The translations under genes and the position numbers were made by a program. A stretch of 64,000 nt of DNA. It comes from Catellatospora vulcania. Lineage in GTDB: Bacteria > Actinomycetota > Actinomycetes > Mycobacteriales > Micromonosporaceae. How positions within the stretch are numbered: position 1 is the stretch's first letter; each line of letters starts with the position of its first letter. A model generated the notes under the pieces. The model had not been told where the DNA came from. It did no database searches and saw only the letters and a program-made list of their open reading frames with translations. Location: assembly GCF_009720385.1 (NCBI RefSeq), contig NZ_ML769302.1:372001-436000 (forward strand). Reading direction: 5' to 3'. Shown here piece by piece: positions 42,392 through 52,476 of this stretch.

Positions 42392-43552
42392 TCACCTCCG
42401 TTCCAGGTGGTCCCGCCGGACCGGCGGGGCCAGCTCGGTGAAGCGCACCAACGCCTCCCGGGCTTCGTCGGAGAGCTGCTGCGGCACCACGATCTCCACG
42501 GTAACCAGCAGATCTCCGCTGTGGCCATCACGTTTGGGCACACCCTTGCCGCGTACCCGCAGCAGCCGACCGCTGGGCGTGCCCGCCGGCACCTTGACCT
42601 TCATCATGCCGTCCAAAGTGGGCACTCGGACCTCGGAGCCGAGCACCGACTCGGCGAAGGTCACCGGAACCGTCACGGTCAGATCGTCGCCGTTGCGGCC
42701 GAACATCGCGTCCGGGCGCACGATCGCGCGGATGTAGAGGTCACCGGGGGCGCCACCGCGCTCGCCCGGCTCACCGCGCCCGGCCAGCCGGATGCGCTGC
42801 CCGTCGGAGACGCCCGCCGGGATGCGTACGGTCAGCGTGCGGGTCTTGGTCACCCCGCCGGTGCCGTGGCACTCCGGGCACTTCTGGTCCACGACCGTGC
42901 CCACACCCTGGCAGTCGCGGCAGGCCTCGGAGAAGCCGAACGCGCCCTGGTTGCGGTTGACCACACCGGTGCCCTGGCAGTGCGGGCAGGCACGCGGGCG
43001 GGTGCCCGGCTTGGCCCCGTCGCCGTGGCAGGTGTCGCACACGCCCAGCGTGCGCAGCGTCAGCGGCTGGGTCGTGCCCTGCACCGCGTCGGCGAAGTCC
43101 AGGAAGATCTCGGCCTCCACGTCGCGGCCGCGGGCCGGGCGGGCCGGAGTCCCCGCGCCTGCCCCGCCGGAGAAGATCGAGCCGAACAGGTCGGAGAAGC
43201 TCGCGCCACCGAACCGCTGGTCCGGGCCCTGCCGTCCACCGCCCTGGCCGAACAGGTCGTTCACGTCGAAGTGCTGGCCGCCCCCGCCGCGGGCGCCGCG
43301 CCGGAACGCGCCGGCCTCGAACAGCGAGCGCATCTCGTCGTACTCGCGCCGCCGGTTCTCGTCCGACAGCACGTCGTACGCCTCGGAGACCGACTTGAAC
43401 CGTTCCTCCGCGGCGCTGTTGCCGGGGTTGTGGTCAGGATGCAGCTCGCGCGCGAGTCTGCGGTACGCCTTCTTGATCTCGCTTGAGGTGGCGTCCTTGG
43501 CCACTCCGAGCACGGCGTAGAAGTCCTTCTCCAGCCAGTCTTTCGAGCTCAT
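42392..43552 (-). CDS. dnaJ: Chaperone DnaJ
   Basis: 386 residues. J domain with the HPD motif in LARELHPDHNPG, Gly-rich linker (GGGGQHFDVNDLFGQGGG), four zinc-finger repeats CxxCxGxG (CDTCHGDG, CPHCQGTG, CRDCQGVG, CPECHGTG), then the substrate-binding C domain. Stimulates DnaK ATPase. Third gene of the dnaK operon; a weak GC hairpin lies between it and grpE (around 43582-43616). Confidence 0.96.
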   Translation of the reverse strand: MSSKDWLEKDFYAVLGVAKDATSSEIKKAYRRLARELHPDHNPGNSAAEERFKSVSEAYDVLSDENRRREYDEMRSLFEAGAFRRGARGGGGQHFDVNDLFGQGGGRQGPDQRFGGASFSDLFGSIFSGGAGAGTPARPARGRDVEAEIFLDFADAVQGTTQPLTLRTLGVCDTCHGDGAKPGTRPRACPHCQGTGVVNRNQGAFGFSEACRDCQGVGTVVDQKCPECHGTGGVTKTRTLTVRIPAGVSDGQRIRLAGRGEPGERGGAPGDLYIRAIVRPDAMFGRNGDDLTVTVPVTFAESVLGSEVRVPTLDGMMKVKVPAGTPSGRLLRVRGKGVPKRDGHSGDLLVTVEIVVPQQLSDEAREALVRFTELAPPVRRDHLERR

Positions 43553-43632
43553 CCGTCCCCCTCCCCCTGTCGTGATCGAAGCTCCCTCCCCGCGCCCGGA
43601 ATCGGGGCGGGGAGAGAGCCCCGGTCATGGTG

Positions 43633-44459
43633 TCACTCTGGTGCGGCTACGGCCACCATCGCGGGGCGCAGCAGGCGCTCGCCCAGCAGGTAGCCCCGGC
43701 GCATCACGTCGATGCAGGTCGGCTCGGTCACGTCGGCGGACGGCAGGTGCGCCACCGCCTCGTGCCGGTTCGGGTCGAAGGCGTCGCCCTTCTCGCCGAA
43801 CGCGGTCAGGCCGAACTTCGCCACCACCGCCGCGATCTGGTCGGCCACCGCACCGAACGGCCCGCTCAGGTCGCCGTGCTCGCGCGCCCGGTCCAGGTCG
43901 TCCAGCACCGGCAGCAGCGCCGACAGCACCTGGCCGGTGGCGAGCTCGGCGGAGACCGTGCGGTCGCGCTCCACCCGCTTGCGGTAGTTGGCGTACTCGG
44001 CGGTCACCCGCTGCAGGTCCGCGGTGCGCTCCTCGAGCGCGGACCGCAGCTGCGCGAGTTCGGCGCCCAGCGTCGCGGGAACCTTCTCGGCCTCTGCCGC
44101 GGGTGCAGTGACGACGGGTTCGGCCTCGACGACCTCGCCCTCCACCGCCTCCTCGGCGTTCGACCCGGCCTCGGCGGTCGCGTCCGGCTGCGGGACGACC
44201 GGCACCTCGACGGTGACCTGCTCCCCGACGGCCTGGGCGGTGACGTCCTCGGCGAGGTTCTGCTCGGTGTTGCTCTGCGGGGCAGGGGTCTCCTGCGCCG
44301 TTGCGGGCTGCTCGGTGTCGGCCGCCGGGGCGGCCGGCGTCGCCGGCTGCTCGGACATGGTCGCTCCGCTCGGGGTGATCTTCCGCTTGTTCTTGATCAC
44401 GATGCGCTCGCCGGCGGGAGGCTGCTCCTCCGCCGGCGAGGCACCCTGTGCTGCTCCGG

Positions 44460-44463
<4 letters not shown>
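43633..44463 (-). CDS. grpE: Nucleotide exchange factor GrpE
   Basis: 276 residues, longer than usual (about 200) because of an acidic Ala/Pro/Glu-rich N-terminus of about 110 residues. The conserved part has the long helix ([25 protein letters not shown]) and [11 protein letters not shown], then the beta-wing [16 protein letters not shown] and the terminal [22 protein letters not shown] 44463 overlaps the dnaK stop (GTGA). Confidence 0.94.
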
Positions 44464-46301
<1,838 letters not shown>

Positions 46302-46340
46302 TTTCGTGTTCCTCCAAGATCAAGGTTGCCGCAGATTCAA

Positions 46341-46361
46341 GTTGAGTCCGGACGGCTCAAT
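46341..46361. promoter_or_regulatory. HAIR-like site overlapping dnaK -10 region
   Basis: GTTGAGT-CCGGACG-GCTCAAT: left half as in the other HAIR sites, right half with two changes relative to ACTCAAG. It overlaps the inferred -10 (46364-46359 on minus), so bound HspR would block the promoter. Confidence 0.6.
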
Positions 46362-46387
46362 ACTGACATGAGACCGGGAAGTGTCAA
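46359..46387 (-). promoter_or_regulatory. dnaK promoter (sigma-70 type)
   Basis: On the minus strand, TTGACA (46387-46382), 17 bp, then AGTATT (46364-46359), about 58 bp before the dnaK ATG. The -35 is a perfect consensus; the -10 is imperfect. It is bracketed by the HAIR sites at 46395-46415 and 46341-46361. Confidence 0.6.
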
Positions 46388-46394
46388 GCGGAAG

Positions 46395-46415
46395 GTTGAG
46401 TCGGTCACACTCAAG
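46395..46415. promoter_or_regulatory. HAIR operator (HspR site) of dnaK operon
   Basis: GTTGAGT-CGGTCAC-ACTCAAG; the complement CTTGAGT-N7-ACTCAAC differs from the consensus at only the last base. It lies just upstream of the dnaK -35 and 48 bp before the GTG of the divergent GTPase gene. Confidence 0.85.
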
Positions 46416-46463
46416 TTTAACGGTGTCCTAGTGAGTTGTCCCATTTCCGCATACGCTTCCCCT

Positions 46464-47087
46464 GTGTATGACCAACGAGTAACCGAGGAGGGCGCGGCGC
46501 GGACCGGCCCCCTGCTCGCAGTCGTCGGCGGGCCGACCGGCGCGGGCAAGTCCACGCTGGTCAACAGCCTGGTCCGGTCACCCGTGAGCGCCACCGGCAT
46601 CCTGCGCCCCACCACCCGCAAGCCGACCCTGGCCTGCCACCCGCGCAGCGTGGCCGCGACCCACGTGGCCGGGCTGCACCCGATCGCCGCCCCCGCGCTG
46701 CCCTCCGACGTCGCGATCGTCGACGCGCCGGACCTCAACGCGATCGACCAGAAGAACCGCGCGGTCACCGATGCCGTGTTCGAACAGGCCGACCTCTGGA
46801 TCTTCGTGACGACGGCGAGCCGCTACGCTGACGCCGAGGCGTGGCGGCACCTGAGGGCTGCGCAGCAACGCCGGGTCGACCTGGCGGTGGTCCTCAACCG
46901 GCTGCCCACCGAGGCGGCGGACGAGATCCTGCCGCACCTGACCCAGCTGCTCGGCGAACCGGTGCCACTGTTCGTGGTCGCCGAATCGGCGCTCGACCGG
47001 CAGGGCATGCTCTCGGAGCGAGTGGTCACCCCGATCTGGGAGTTCCTCGACAAGACCGCGAGTGCGAAACTTGCCGAGTCAAGATGA
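46464..47087 (+). CDS. Small dynamin-like GTPase
   Basis: 207 residues from GTG 46464. P-loop GGPTGAGKST (about 22-31), a switch-like ILRPTTRKP, G3 DAPD in VAIVDAPDLNAIDQ, ADLWIFVTTASRYADAEAW, and LAVVLNRLP where N/TKxD would stand. No helical or membrane C-terminus is present, unlike longer dynamin-family proteins I recall from Streptomyces. It precedes the paralogue at 47166 by 78 bp and is divergent from dnaK across HAIR sites. Likely a partner subunit of a GTPase pair acting on membranes (inference). Confidence 0.65.
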   Translation: MYDQRVTEEGAARTGPLLAVVGGPTGAGKSTLVNSLVRSPVSATGILRPTTRKPTLACHPRSVAATHVAGLHPIAAPALPSDVAIVDAPDLNAIDQKNRAVTDAVFEQADLWIFVTTASRYADAEAWRHLRAAQQRRVDLAVVLNRLPTEAADEILPHLTQLLGEPVPLFVVAESALDRQGMLSERVVTPIWEFLDKTASAKLAESR

Positions 47088-47165
47088 CACCGGACGGCCG
47101 CTCCCGCGGGCGACGAGGGTTCAGGTCGGCACCGCGTCGGCTGAGGAGAGCGTGAGGAGGGACCA

Positions 47166-48464
47166 GTGACCCACTCCACCCCCGGCAGTGAGTCCGTCAC
47201 CACCAAGCTCGACATGGTCCAGCAGTTCGTCGACCTGGCGGGCGAGCACCTCGCCGGCGAGCCGGCGATGGAGAACGCGCGGATGGTCGCGGAGCGCTCC
47301 GCCGACCGGCTGCGGCTGGCCCGCGGCTTCACCACCATCGCGCTGGCCGGCACCACCGGCAGCGGCAAGTCCAGCATGTTCAACGCGTTCACCACGATCG
47401 ACCGGTCGCCCGCGGGCATCCTGCGCCCCACCACCTCCGAGCCGTACGCCTGTGTCTGGGGCAGCCTCACCTTCGCCGACGAGCTGCTGGACTGGCTCGG
47501 CGTCTCCTCGCGCCGCCGGTTCACCCGGGAGTCGGCGCTGGACGCCAACGACGAGGTCGGCCTGCGCGGCATGATCCTGCTCGACCTGCCCGACGTCGAC
47601 TCCGTCGAGCCGCGCCACCGCGCCGAGGTCGACCGCCTGCTGCACCTCGTCGACGTGGTGATCTGGATCTGCGACCCGCAGAAGTACGGCGACCAGCTCG
47701 TCCACGAGGGTTACCTGCGCCAGCTCGCCAGCTCGCGCGACGGCCTCATCGTGGCGCTCAACCAGACCGACCGGCTGCAGCCCGCGCAGCTGCCCAAGGT
47801 CGGCGCCGACCTGCGCCAGCTGCTGGACGAGGGCGGCCTGTCTAAGGTCCCGCTGGTGCCGACGTCGGCGACCGGCGAGGTCCCGGCGCTGCCGCCGGCC
47901 AAGCGCGGCCCGATCAAGCCGAAGCCGGGCCCGTTCACGGCCGAGCGCTCCACCCGCGGCCACGCCGGCGTCTCCGCGCTGCGGGCCCTGCTCGAACCGA
48001 TCATCCTGCGCGGCACGCTGGCCGAGGAGTCCGTCGACCGCGACCTCACCGCGAGCATCGCCGACCTGTCCAAGTTCGTCGGCGGTCCGGCCAGCCCGCC
48101 GTCGATCAACCCGCTGGTCCGCGGGCTGTCCTCGGCCGGCACCGACGCCGCCCGCATCGAGCAGACCGTCCAGGCGTACGCCGCGAGCGCGTCCGTCGGA
48201 CTGCCCGGCCCCTGGGGCAAGGCCGTCGCGCAGGCCGCCCGGTCCCGCCTGCACGAGCTGCCCGCCGCGCTGGGCCAGGCCGTAGCGTTCGCCGACGCCC
48301 AACGCCCGCGCCGGATGTGGCTGCCCGGCGGCAAGAAGCGAGCCGACGCGAAAACCGAGATCGTGCTGCGCGCCGAGATCGACAAGGTCGCCCTGCGCTA
48401 CGTCGTCGAGCCGGTCCGCCGCGCCCTCGCCGCCTACGAACGCTCCCGGACCACCCTGAGCTGA
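47166..48464 (+). CDS. YfjP/dynamin-like GTPase
   Basis: 432 residues from GTG 47166. P-loop AGTTGSGKSS (about 60-69), GILRPTTSEPYACVWG as in the neighbour, DxPD in LLDLPDVDSV, VDVVIWICDPQKYGDQLVHEGYL, and NQTD in ALNQTDRL as the specificity motif. The C-terminal third (about 260-430) is helical and basic without an evident transmembrane span. Homologues in the pair with a dynamin-like partner are, from memory, membrane-linked; the shorter C-terminus here is noteworthy. Confidence 0.7.
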   Translation: MTHSTPGSESVTTKLDMVQQFVDLAGEHLAGEPAMENARMVAERSADRLRLARGFTTIALAGTTGSGKSSMFNAFTTIDRSPAGILRPTTSEPYACVWGSLTFADELLDWLGVSSRRRFTRESALDANDEVGLRGMILLDLPDVDSVEPRHRAEVDRLLHLVDVVIWICDPQKYGDQLVHEGYLRQLASSRDGLIVALNQTDRLQPAQLPKVGADLRQLLDEGGLSKVPLVPTSATGEVPALPPAKRGPIKPKPGPFTAERSTRGHAGVSALRALLEPIILRGTLAEESVDRDLTASIADLSKFVGGPASPPSINPLVRGLSSAGTDAARIEQTVQAYAASASVGLPGPWGKAVAQAARSRLHELPAALGQAVAFADAQRPRRMWLPGGKKRADAKTEIVLRAEIDKVALRYVVEPVRRALAAYERSRTTLS

Positions 48465-48470
48465 TCTGAC

Positions 48471-48545
48471 GGGCCATGATCGCTGTTTAATGTCGAAACC
48501 TGAGGTCTGACCTCACAAATCGACACGAAACAGCGATCATGGCCC
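48471..48545. repeat. GATC-type hairpin element (GATCGCTGTTT subfamily)
   Basis: Perfect outer arms 48471-48488 (GGGCCATGATCGCTGTTT) and 48528-48545; the stem continues inward with mismatches (TGTCGA, GAGGTC against GACCTC). Seven bases after the GTPase stop. Shares GATCGCTGTTT with 14602-14672. Confidence 0.75.
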
Positions 48546-48629
48546 GCGATGCGGTGCTGAGGACCCTGGGTGGCGCTTGGTGATGGCGCGAATCGGGTAA
48601 ATGGTGGATAGGGCAGTTCCGGAGGGGGC

Positions 48630-48693
48630 AAGATCTGTTTGTGGACGCCTCATGCTGCCAGGGCAACTGTCAGCGTCCACAAAAACGGATCTT
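48630..48693. repeat. GATC-type hairpin element (GATC-GTTT subfamily, imperfect)
   Basis: AAGATCTGTTTGTGGACGC (48630-48648) pairs with GCGTCCACAAAAACGGATCTT (48673-48693) after allowing two extra bases. Lies 35 bp beyond the stop of the minus-strand surface protein gene; with the element at 48471 it separates convergent transcripts. The 263-bp gap holds nothing else I can support. Confidence 0.6.
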
Positions 48694-48727
48694 CGCAGCT
48701 AGCGTGGCCGCAGTCCGGGCGGCGTGG

Positions 48728-50023
48728 TCACCGATCGTGGCGACGGGTGTCGTGCTTACGAGCCGCGCCCTTGGTGCGGTGCACCTTCGACTTCACCCGG
48801 TGCGCCTTCGACTTCGCACCGCGCGAATCCCCACGGTGCGACTTCGCGCCGTGCGACTTCGCACCGCGCGGCTTCGCCTTCGGGCCGTGGGGATTCGCCT
48901 TCGGGCCGTGGGGATTCGCCTTCGGGCCGAGCCCTCGGTCGGCCTGGGCTTTCACCGTGTGCTCGTTCGGCTTGGCCGTGTTACCCAGCACCCGCCGAGC
49001 CGTCGACGCCGAGTCGGCGGCAGCCCTCGACGTCAGTGGGTTCCGGCGGACCGCCGAGCCCGTGTCCGCCGAAGCCCGCGACCTGAGCGGACCTCGCCGG
49101 GGGGACAGGCCCGGATCCGGGTCGGGCCGCCAGTTCGGCCGAGCCTGCCGGGCCGTCGGCCCGAGGTCGGGGGTGGCAGGACGACGGACTACCGGCCGTG
49201 CCGGGCGCGCGGGAAAGGCGTGTACCGAACCCGGACGCCCGCCGGTCCCGGGCCGCTCGCACGGGTCGTCGCCTGGACGAGGCCCGTGATGGCCGCCGGG
49301 ACGCCCCGGCCAGCCAGGCCAGCCGTGTCCACCCGGCCGTCCCGGCCCGTCCGGATCCCACGGCCTGCCCGGGAAGGACGGCCCGCCCGGGAAGGACGGC
49401 CCGCCCGGGAAGGACGGCCCGCCCGGGAAAGAGGGCCCGCCCGGGAAGGACGGTTCGCCGGGAAAGGGCGGGCTGCCCGGGGCGGACGGCTCGCCGGGTG
49501 TGGACGGGCCGCTCGCGGGCGGGGCCGGGCGAGACGGGGCCGGCGTGCCGGTGCCGGGACGCCAGATCGGGCGGATGGGCAGGGTCACGGGCTGCCGGCG
49601 GCGTTCGAGGACGGGGACGGCGACGTCGTCGGGTCGGTCGTCGTCGTCATCGCCGTCCGGGCTACCCGGGACGCCGGGCTGGGCCAGCCCCGGGTCGTGC
49701 TGCGGGGCTGGGCGGAGCGGGCGGTCGGGCAGCCGGAACGAGCCGTGGGCGAGGTGGTCGCCGGGGACCACGAACGGCTGCACCGGCCCGGCCAGGCGGG
49801 CGCCGAAGTCGGGGTCGACCCCTTCGACGCCGGCCCGCAGCACGATCCAGCTCGGTACGGCGGTGATCCCGACCAGCAGCGCGACCAGCAGGCCGTGCCT
49901 GCGGGCCGGGGCGCGGCGCGGGGACGTACGCGACGGGGCGCGGAACGCCTCCGGCACCGCGGGGGGCGGTGGCAGCGGAGGCGGCGAGCCGAAGAGATCT
50001 TCCAGGAAATTGTCGTCGGGCAT
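48728..50023 (-). CDS. Pro-rich single-pass surface protein with hexapeptide repeats and basic tail
   Basis: 431 residues from ATG 50023, which has AGGAGC in front; a longer frame to 50140 lacks one. Cytoplasmic Pro-rich N-terminus (1-40), one transmembrane helix (about 43-62), then an extended region with Asp cluster DDDDD, a hexapeptide array (PSFPGG and variants, about 184-224), a Gly/Pro/His/Trp stretch ([17 protein letters not shown]), an Arg/Ala region, and a Lys/Arg/His-rich tail of about 65 residues with GPKANPH repeats. Not a G-X-Y collagen: glycines recur about every 6. No catalytic domain seen. Perhaps a wall-spanning or polyanion-binding protein (inference). Confidence 0.65.
   Translation of the reverse strand: MPDDNFLEDLFGSPPPLPPPPAVPEAFRAPSRTSPRRAPARRHGLLVALLVGITAVPSWIVLRAGVEGVDPDFGARLAGPVQPFVVPGDHLAHGSFRLPDRPLRPAPQHDPGLAQPGVPGSPDGDDDDDRPDDVAVPVLERRRQPVTLPIRPIWRPGTGTPAPSRPAPPASGPSTPGEPSAPGSPPFPGEPSFPGGPSFPGGPSFPGGPSFPGGPSFPGRPWDPDGPGRPGGHGWPGWPGRPGGHHGPRPGDDPCERPGTGGRPGSVHAFPARPARPVVRRPATPDLGPTARQARPNWRPDPDPGLSPRRGPLRSRASADTGSAVRRNPLTSRAAADSASTARRVLGNTAKPNEHTVKAQADRGLGPKANPHGPKANPHGPKAKPRGAKSHGAKSHRGDSRGAKSKAHRVKSKVHRTKGAARKHDTRRHDR
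49366..49467. repeat. 18-bp tandem coding repeats (hexapeptide array)
   Basis: Units of GCCCGGGAAGGACGGCC type with an 18-bp period, about five full copies, encoding PSFPGG/EPSFPG on the minus strand inside the surface protein gene. The copies are nearly identical at DNA level, suggesting recent expansion. Confidence 0.75.
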
Positions 50024-50335
50024 CGGAGTGCTCCTAGGGCACGGGGGGAATTCGCCCAGAATGCCCCAAGCACTTCCATGATCCGGGGATTTGGGGTATT
50101 CGTAGGCCCAGGTTTTTCCGCTGTCCGTTGCCAATATCACCTGCCCGGCCTGTGACTGCCGCCACGGATACGGCAGTATGGGGGCCAGGCGGCAGAGTGG
50201 CCGTGGTCACCGCGTACTCCGGACTCACTACTGCCGCAGCCAGGCGTCTTCGCCCCACGAGGGACACGACGTGGCGCCACCGATGCGCGGCAGACACACC
50301 CCGTCGCCGACGCACCACTGACAGGGAGAACACGG

Positions 50336-51478
50336 ATGACCAAAGTCGAGCGCGCGGCCTCCCGCCGCGGCGGCAAGCGCTCGGGACCCCCCGAGCCGGA
50401 GTTCGTACAGCTACTCACCCCTGAGGGCGAGCGAGTCTCACACCCCGACTACTCCGTCGACTTCACCGATGACGAGCTGCGCGGTCTTTACCGCGACCTG
50501 GTCACGGTACGCAAGCTCGACGCCGAGGCGACCGCGCTGCAGCGTCAGGGCGAGCTCGGCATCTGGGCCAGCCTGCTGGGCCAGGAGGCGGCGCAGGTCG
50601 GCTCCGGCCGGGCGCTGCGCAAGCAGGACATGGCCTTCCCGACGTACCGGGAGCACGGCGTCCTGTACTGCCGCAACATCGACCCGATCATGCCGCTGGG
50701 CCTGTTCCGGGGCGTGGACCAGGGCGGCTGGGACCCGGTGGCGCACCGGTTCAACATGTACACGATCGTCATCGGCGCGCAGACGCTGCACGCGACCGGC
50801 TACGCCATGGGCATCGTCAAGGACGGCAAGGTCGGCGACGACGACGAGACCAGCGAGGCCGTCATCGCCTACTTCGGCGACGGCGCGACCAGCCAGGGCG
50901 ACGTCAACGAGGCGTTCATCTTCGGCAGCGTGTACAACGCGCCGATCGTGTTCTTCTGCCAGAACAACCAGTACGCGATCTCCGAGCCGCTGGAGCGCCA
51001 GACCCGCATCCCGCTGTACCAGCGCGCGGCCGGCTTCGGCTTCCCCGGCATCCGGGTCGACGGCAACGACGTGCTGGCCACGTACGCGGTGACCCGCGCC
51101 GCGCTGGACAACGCCCGCCACGGCCAGGGCCCGACCCTGGTCGAGGCGTACACGTACCGCATGGGCGCGCACACCACCTCCGACGACCCGACCCGCTACC
51201 GCGTGGCCAGCGAGGTCGAGGCGTGGCAGGCCAAGGACCCGATCGTGCGGATGCGCAAGCTGCTGGAGAAGCAGGGCATCGCCGACGAGGCGTTCTTCGC
51301 CGCGGTCGACGAGCAGGCGAAGGTCGAGGCGGTGGCGCTGCGCGAGCGGGTGCTGTCGATGCCCGACCCGGACCCGGTGACGATGTTCGACCACGTCTAC
51401 CCCAACGGCTCGCCGCTGATCGACAAGCAGCGCGCCGAGTTCGAGACCTACCACGCCTCGTTCGAGGGGAGCCACTGA
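50336..51478 (+). CDS. 2-oxoacid (pyruvate/branched-chain) dehydrogenase E1 alpha
   Basis: 380 residues. Thiamine-diphosphate motif GDGATSQGDVNEAFIFGSVYN at about 181-201 (split into GDG and NN ends: GDGATSQG then CQNNQYAIS), MGAHTTSDDPTRYR near 280, and PTYREHGVLYCR. Forms the alpha2beta2 E1 with the next gene and decarboxylates the 2-oxoacid on lipoyl-E2. GGGAG ribosome site precedes ATG 50336; the 312-bp gap upstream holds only a small CTGCCG/CGGCAG stem. The substrate could be pyruvate or branched-chain oxoacids. Confidence 0.94.
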   Translation: MTKVERAASRRGGKRSGPPEPEFVQLLTPEGERVSHPDYSVDFTDDELRGLYRDLVTVRKLDAEATALQRQGELGIWASLLGQEAAQVGSGRALRKQDMAFPTYREHGVLYCRNIDPIMPLGLFRGVDQGGWDPVAHRFNMYTIVIGAQTLHATGYAMGIVKDGKVGDDDETSEAVIAYFGDGATSQGDVNEAFIFGSVYNAPIVFFCQNNQYAISEPLERQTRIPLYQRAAGFGFPGIRVDGNDVLATYAVTRAALDNARHGQGPTLVEAYTYRMGAHTTSDDPTRYRVASEVEAWQAKDPIVRMRKLLEKQGIADEAFFAAVDEQAKVEAVALRERVLSMPDPDPVTMFDHVYPNGSPLIDKQRAEFETYHASFEGSH

Positions 51479-51480
51479 TC

Positions 51481-52464
51481 ATGGAGACGCTTACCCTCGG
51501 CAAGTCGCTCAACCTGGGCCTGCGCCGCGCGATGGAGGACGACAGCAAGGTCCTCATCATGGGCGAGGACGTCGGCAAGCTCGGCGGTGTCTTCCGCATC
51601 ACCGACGGCCTGCAGAAGGACTTCGGCGACGAGCGTGTCATCGACACCCCACTGGCGGAGGCCGGCATCGTCGGCACCGCGATCGGCCTGGCGCTGCGCG
51701 GCTACCGCCCGGTCGTCGAGATCCAGTTCGACGGCTTCGTGTACCCGGCGTACGACCAGATCGTGTGCCAGGTGGCCAAGTTCCACTACCGGTCCCGGGG
51801 CAAGGTCAGCCTGCCCATGGTCATCCGGATCCCGTTCGGCGGCGGCATCGGCGCGGTCGAGCACCACTCGGAGTCGCCCGAGGCGTACTTCTCGCACACG
51901 GCCGGTCTCAAGGTCGTGGCGTGCAGCAACCCGTCCGACGCGTACTGGATGATCCAGCAGGCCATCGCCAGCGACGACCCGATCATCTTCTTCGAGCCCA
52001 AGCGGCGCTACTGGGAGAAGGGCGAGGTCGACACGGCCGCGCCGCTGTCCTCGGCGTACCCGCTGCACAGCTCGCGGGTGCTGCGCTCCGGCGGCGACGC
52101 GACGCTGCTGGCGTACGGCCCGATGGTGCGCACCTGCCTGGACGCCGCGACCGCGGCGGCCGAGGACGGCCGCAACCTGGAGGTCATCGACCTGCGCTCG
52201 CTGTCCCCGCTGGACATGGCCCCGGTGTTCGAGTCGGTCCGCAAGACCGGCCGCGCCGTGGTCGTGCACGAGGCTCCGGGCAACATCGGCCTGGGCGCCG
52301 AGGTCGCGGCCCGGATCACCGAGGAGTGCTTCTACTCCCTGGAGGCCCCGGTGCTGCGGGTGACCGGCTACGACATCCCCTACCCGGCCTCCCGGGTGGA
52401 GGAGGAGTTCCTGCCCGACCTGGACCGTGTGCTCGAGGCCGTCGACCGTTCCTTCGGGTTCTGA
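51481..52464 (+). CDS. 2-oxoacid dehydrogenase E1 beta
   Basis: 327 residues from ATG 51481, only 2 bp after the E1 alpha stop. Transketolase pyrimidine-binding motifs: VLIMGEDVGKLGGVFR, DTPLAEAGIVGTAIGLA, PVVEIQFDGFVYPA and PFGGGIGAVEHHSESPEAYF; C-terminal transketolase_C with LRSLSPLDMAPVFESV. Tight operon with E1 alpha and E2. Confidence 0.95.
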   Translation: METLTLGKSLNLGLRRAMEDDSKVLIMGEDVGKLGGVFRITDGLQKDFGDERVIDTPLAEAGIVGTAIGLALRGYRPVVEIQFDGFVYPAYDQIVCQVAKFHYRSRGKVSLPMVIRIPFGGGIGAVEHHSESPEAYFSHTAGLKVVACSNPSDAYWMIQQAIASDDPIIFFEPKRRYWEKGEVDTAAPLSSAYPLHSSRVLRSGGDATLLAYGPMVRTCLDAATAAAEDGRNLEVIDLRSLSPLDMAPVFESVRKTGRAVVVHEAPGNIGLGAEVAARITEECFYSLEAPVLRVTGYDIPYPASRVEEEFLPDLDRVLEAVDRSFGF

Positions 52465-52476
52465 GGGGGCTGACCT

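Noticed and set aside
49366-49467. CRISPR-like array
   Set aside because: The 18-bp repeats have no spacers and lie in frame inside a coding sequence.
48728-50023. Bacterial collagen with Gly-X-Y triplets
   Set aside because: Glycine spacing is about six residues with GG pairs, not every third residue.
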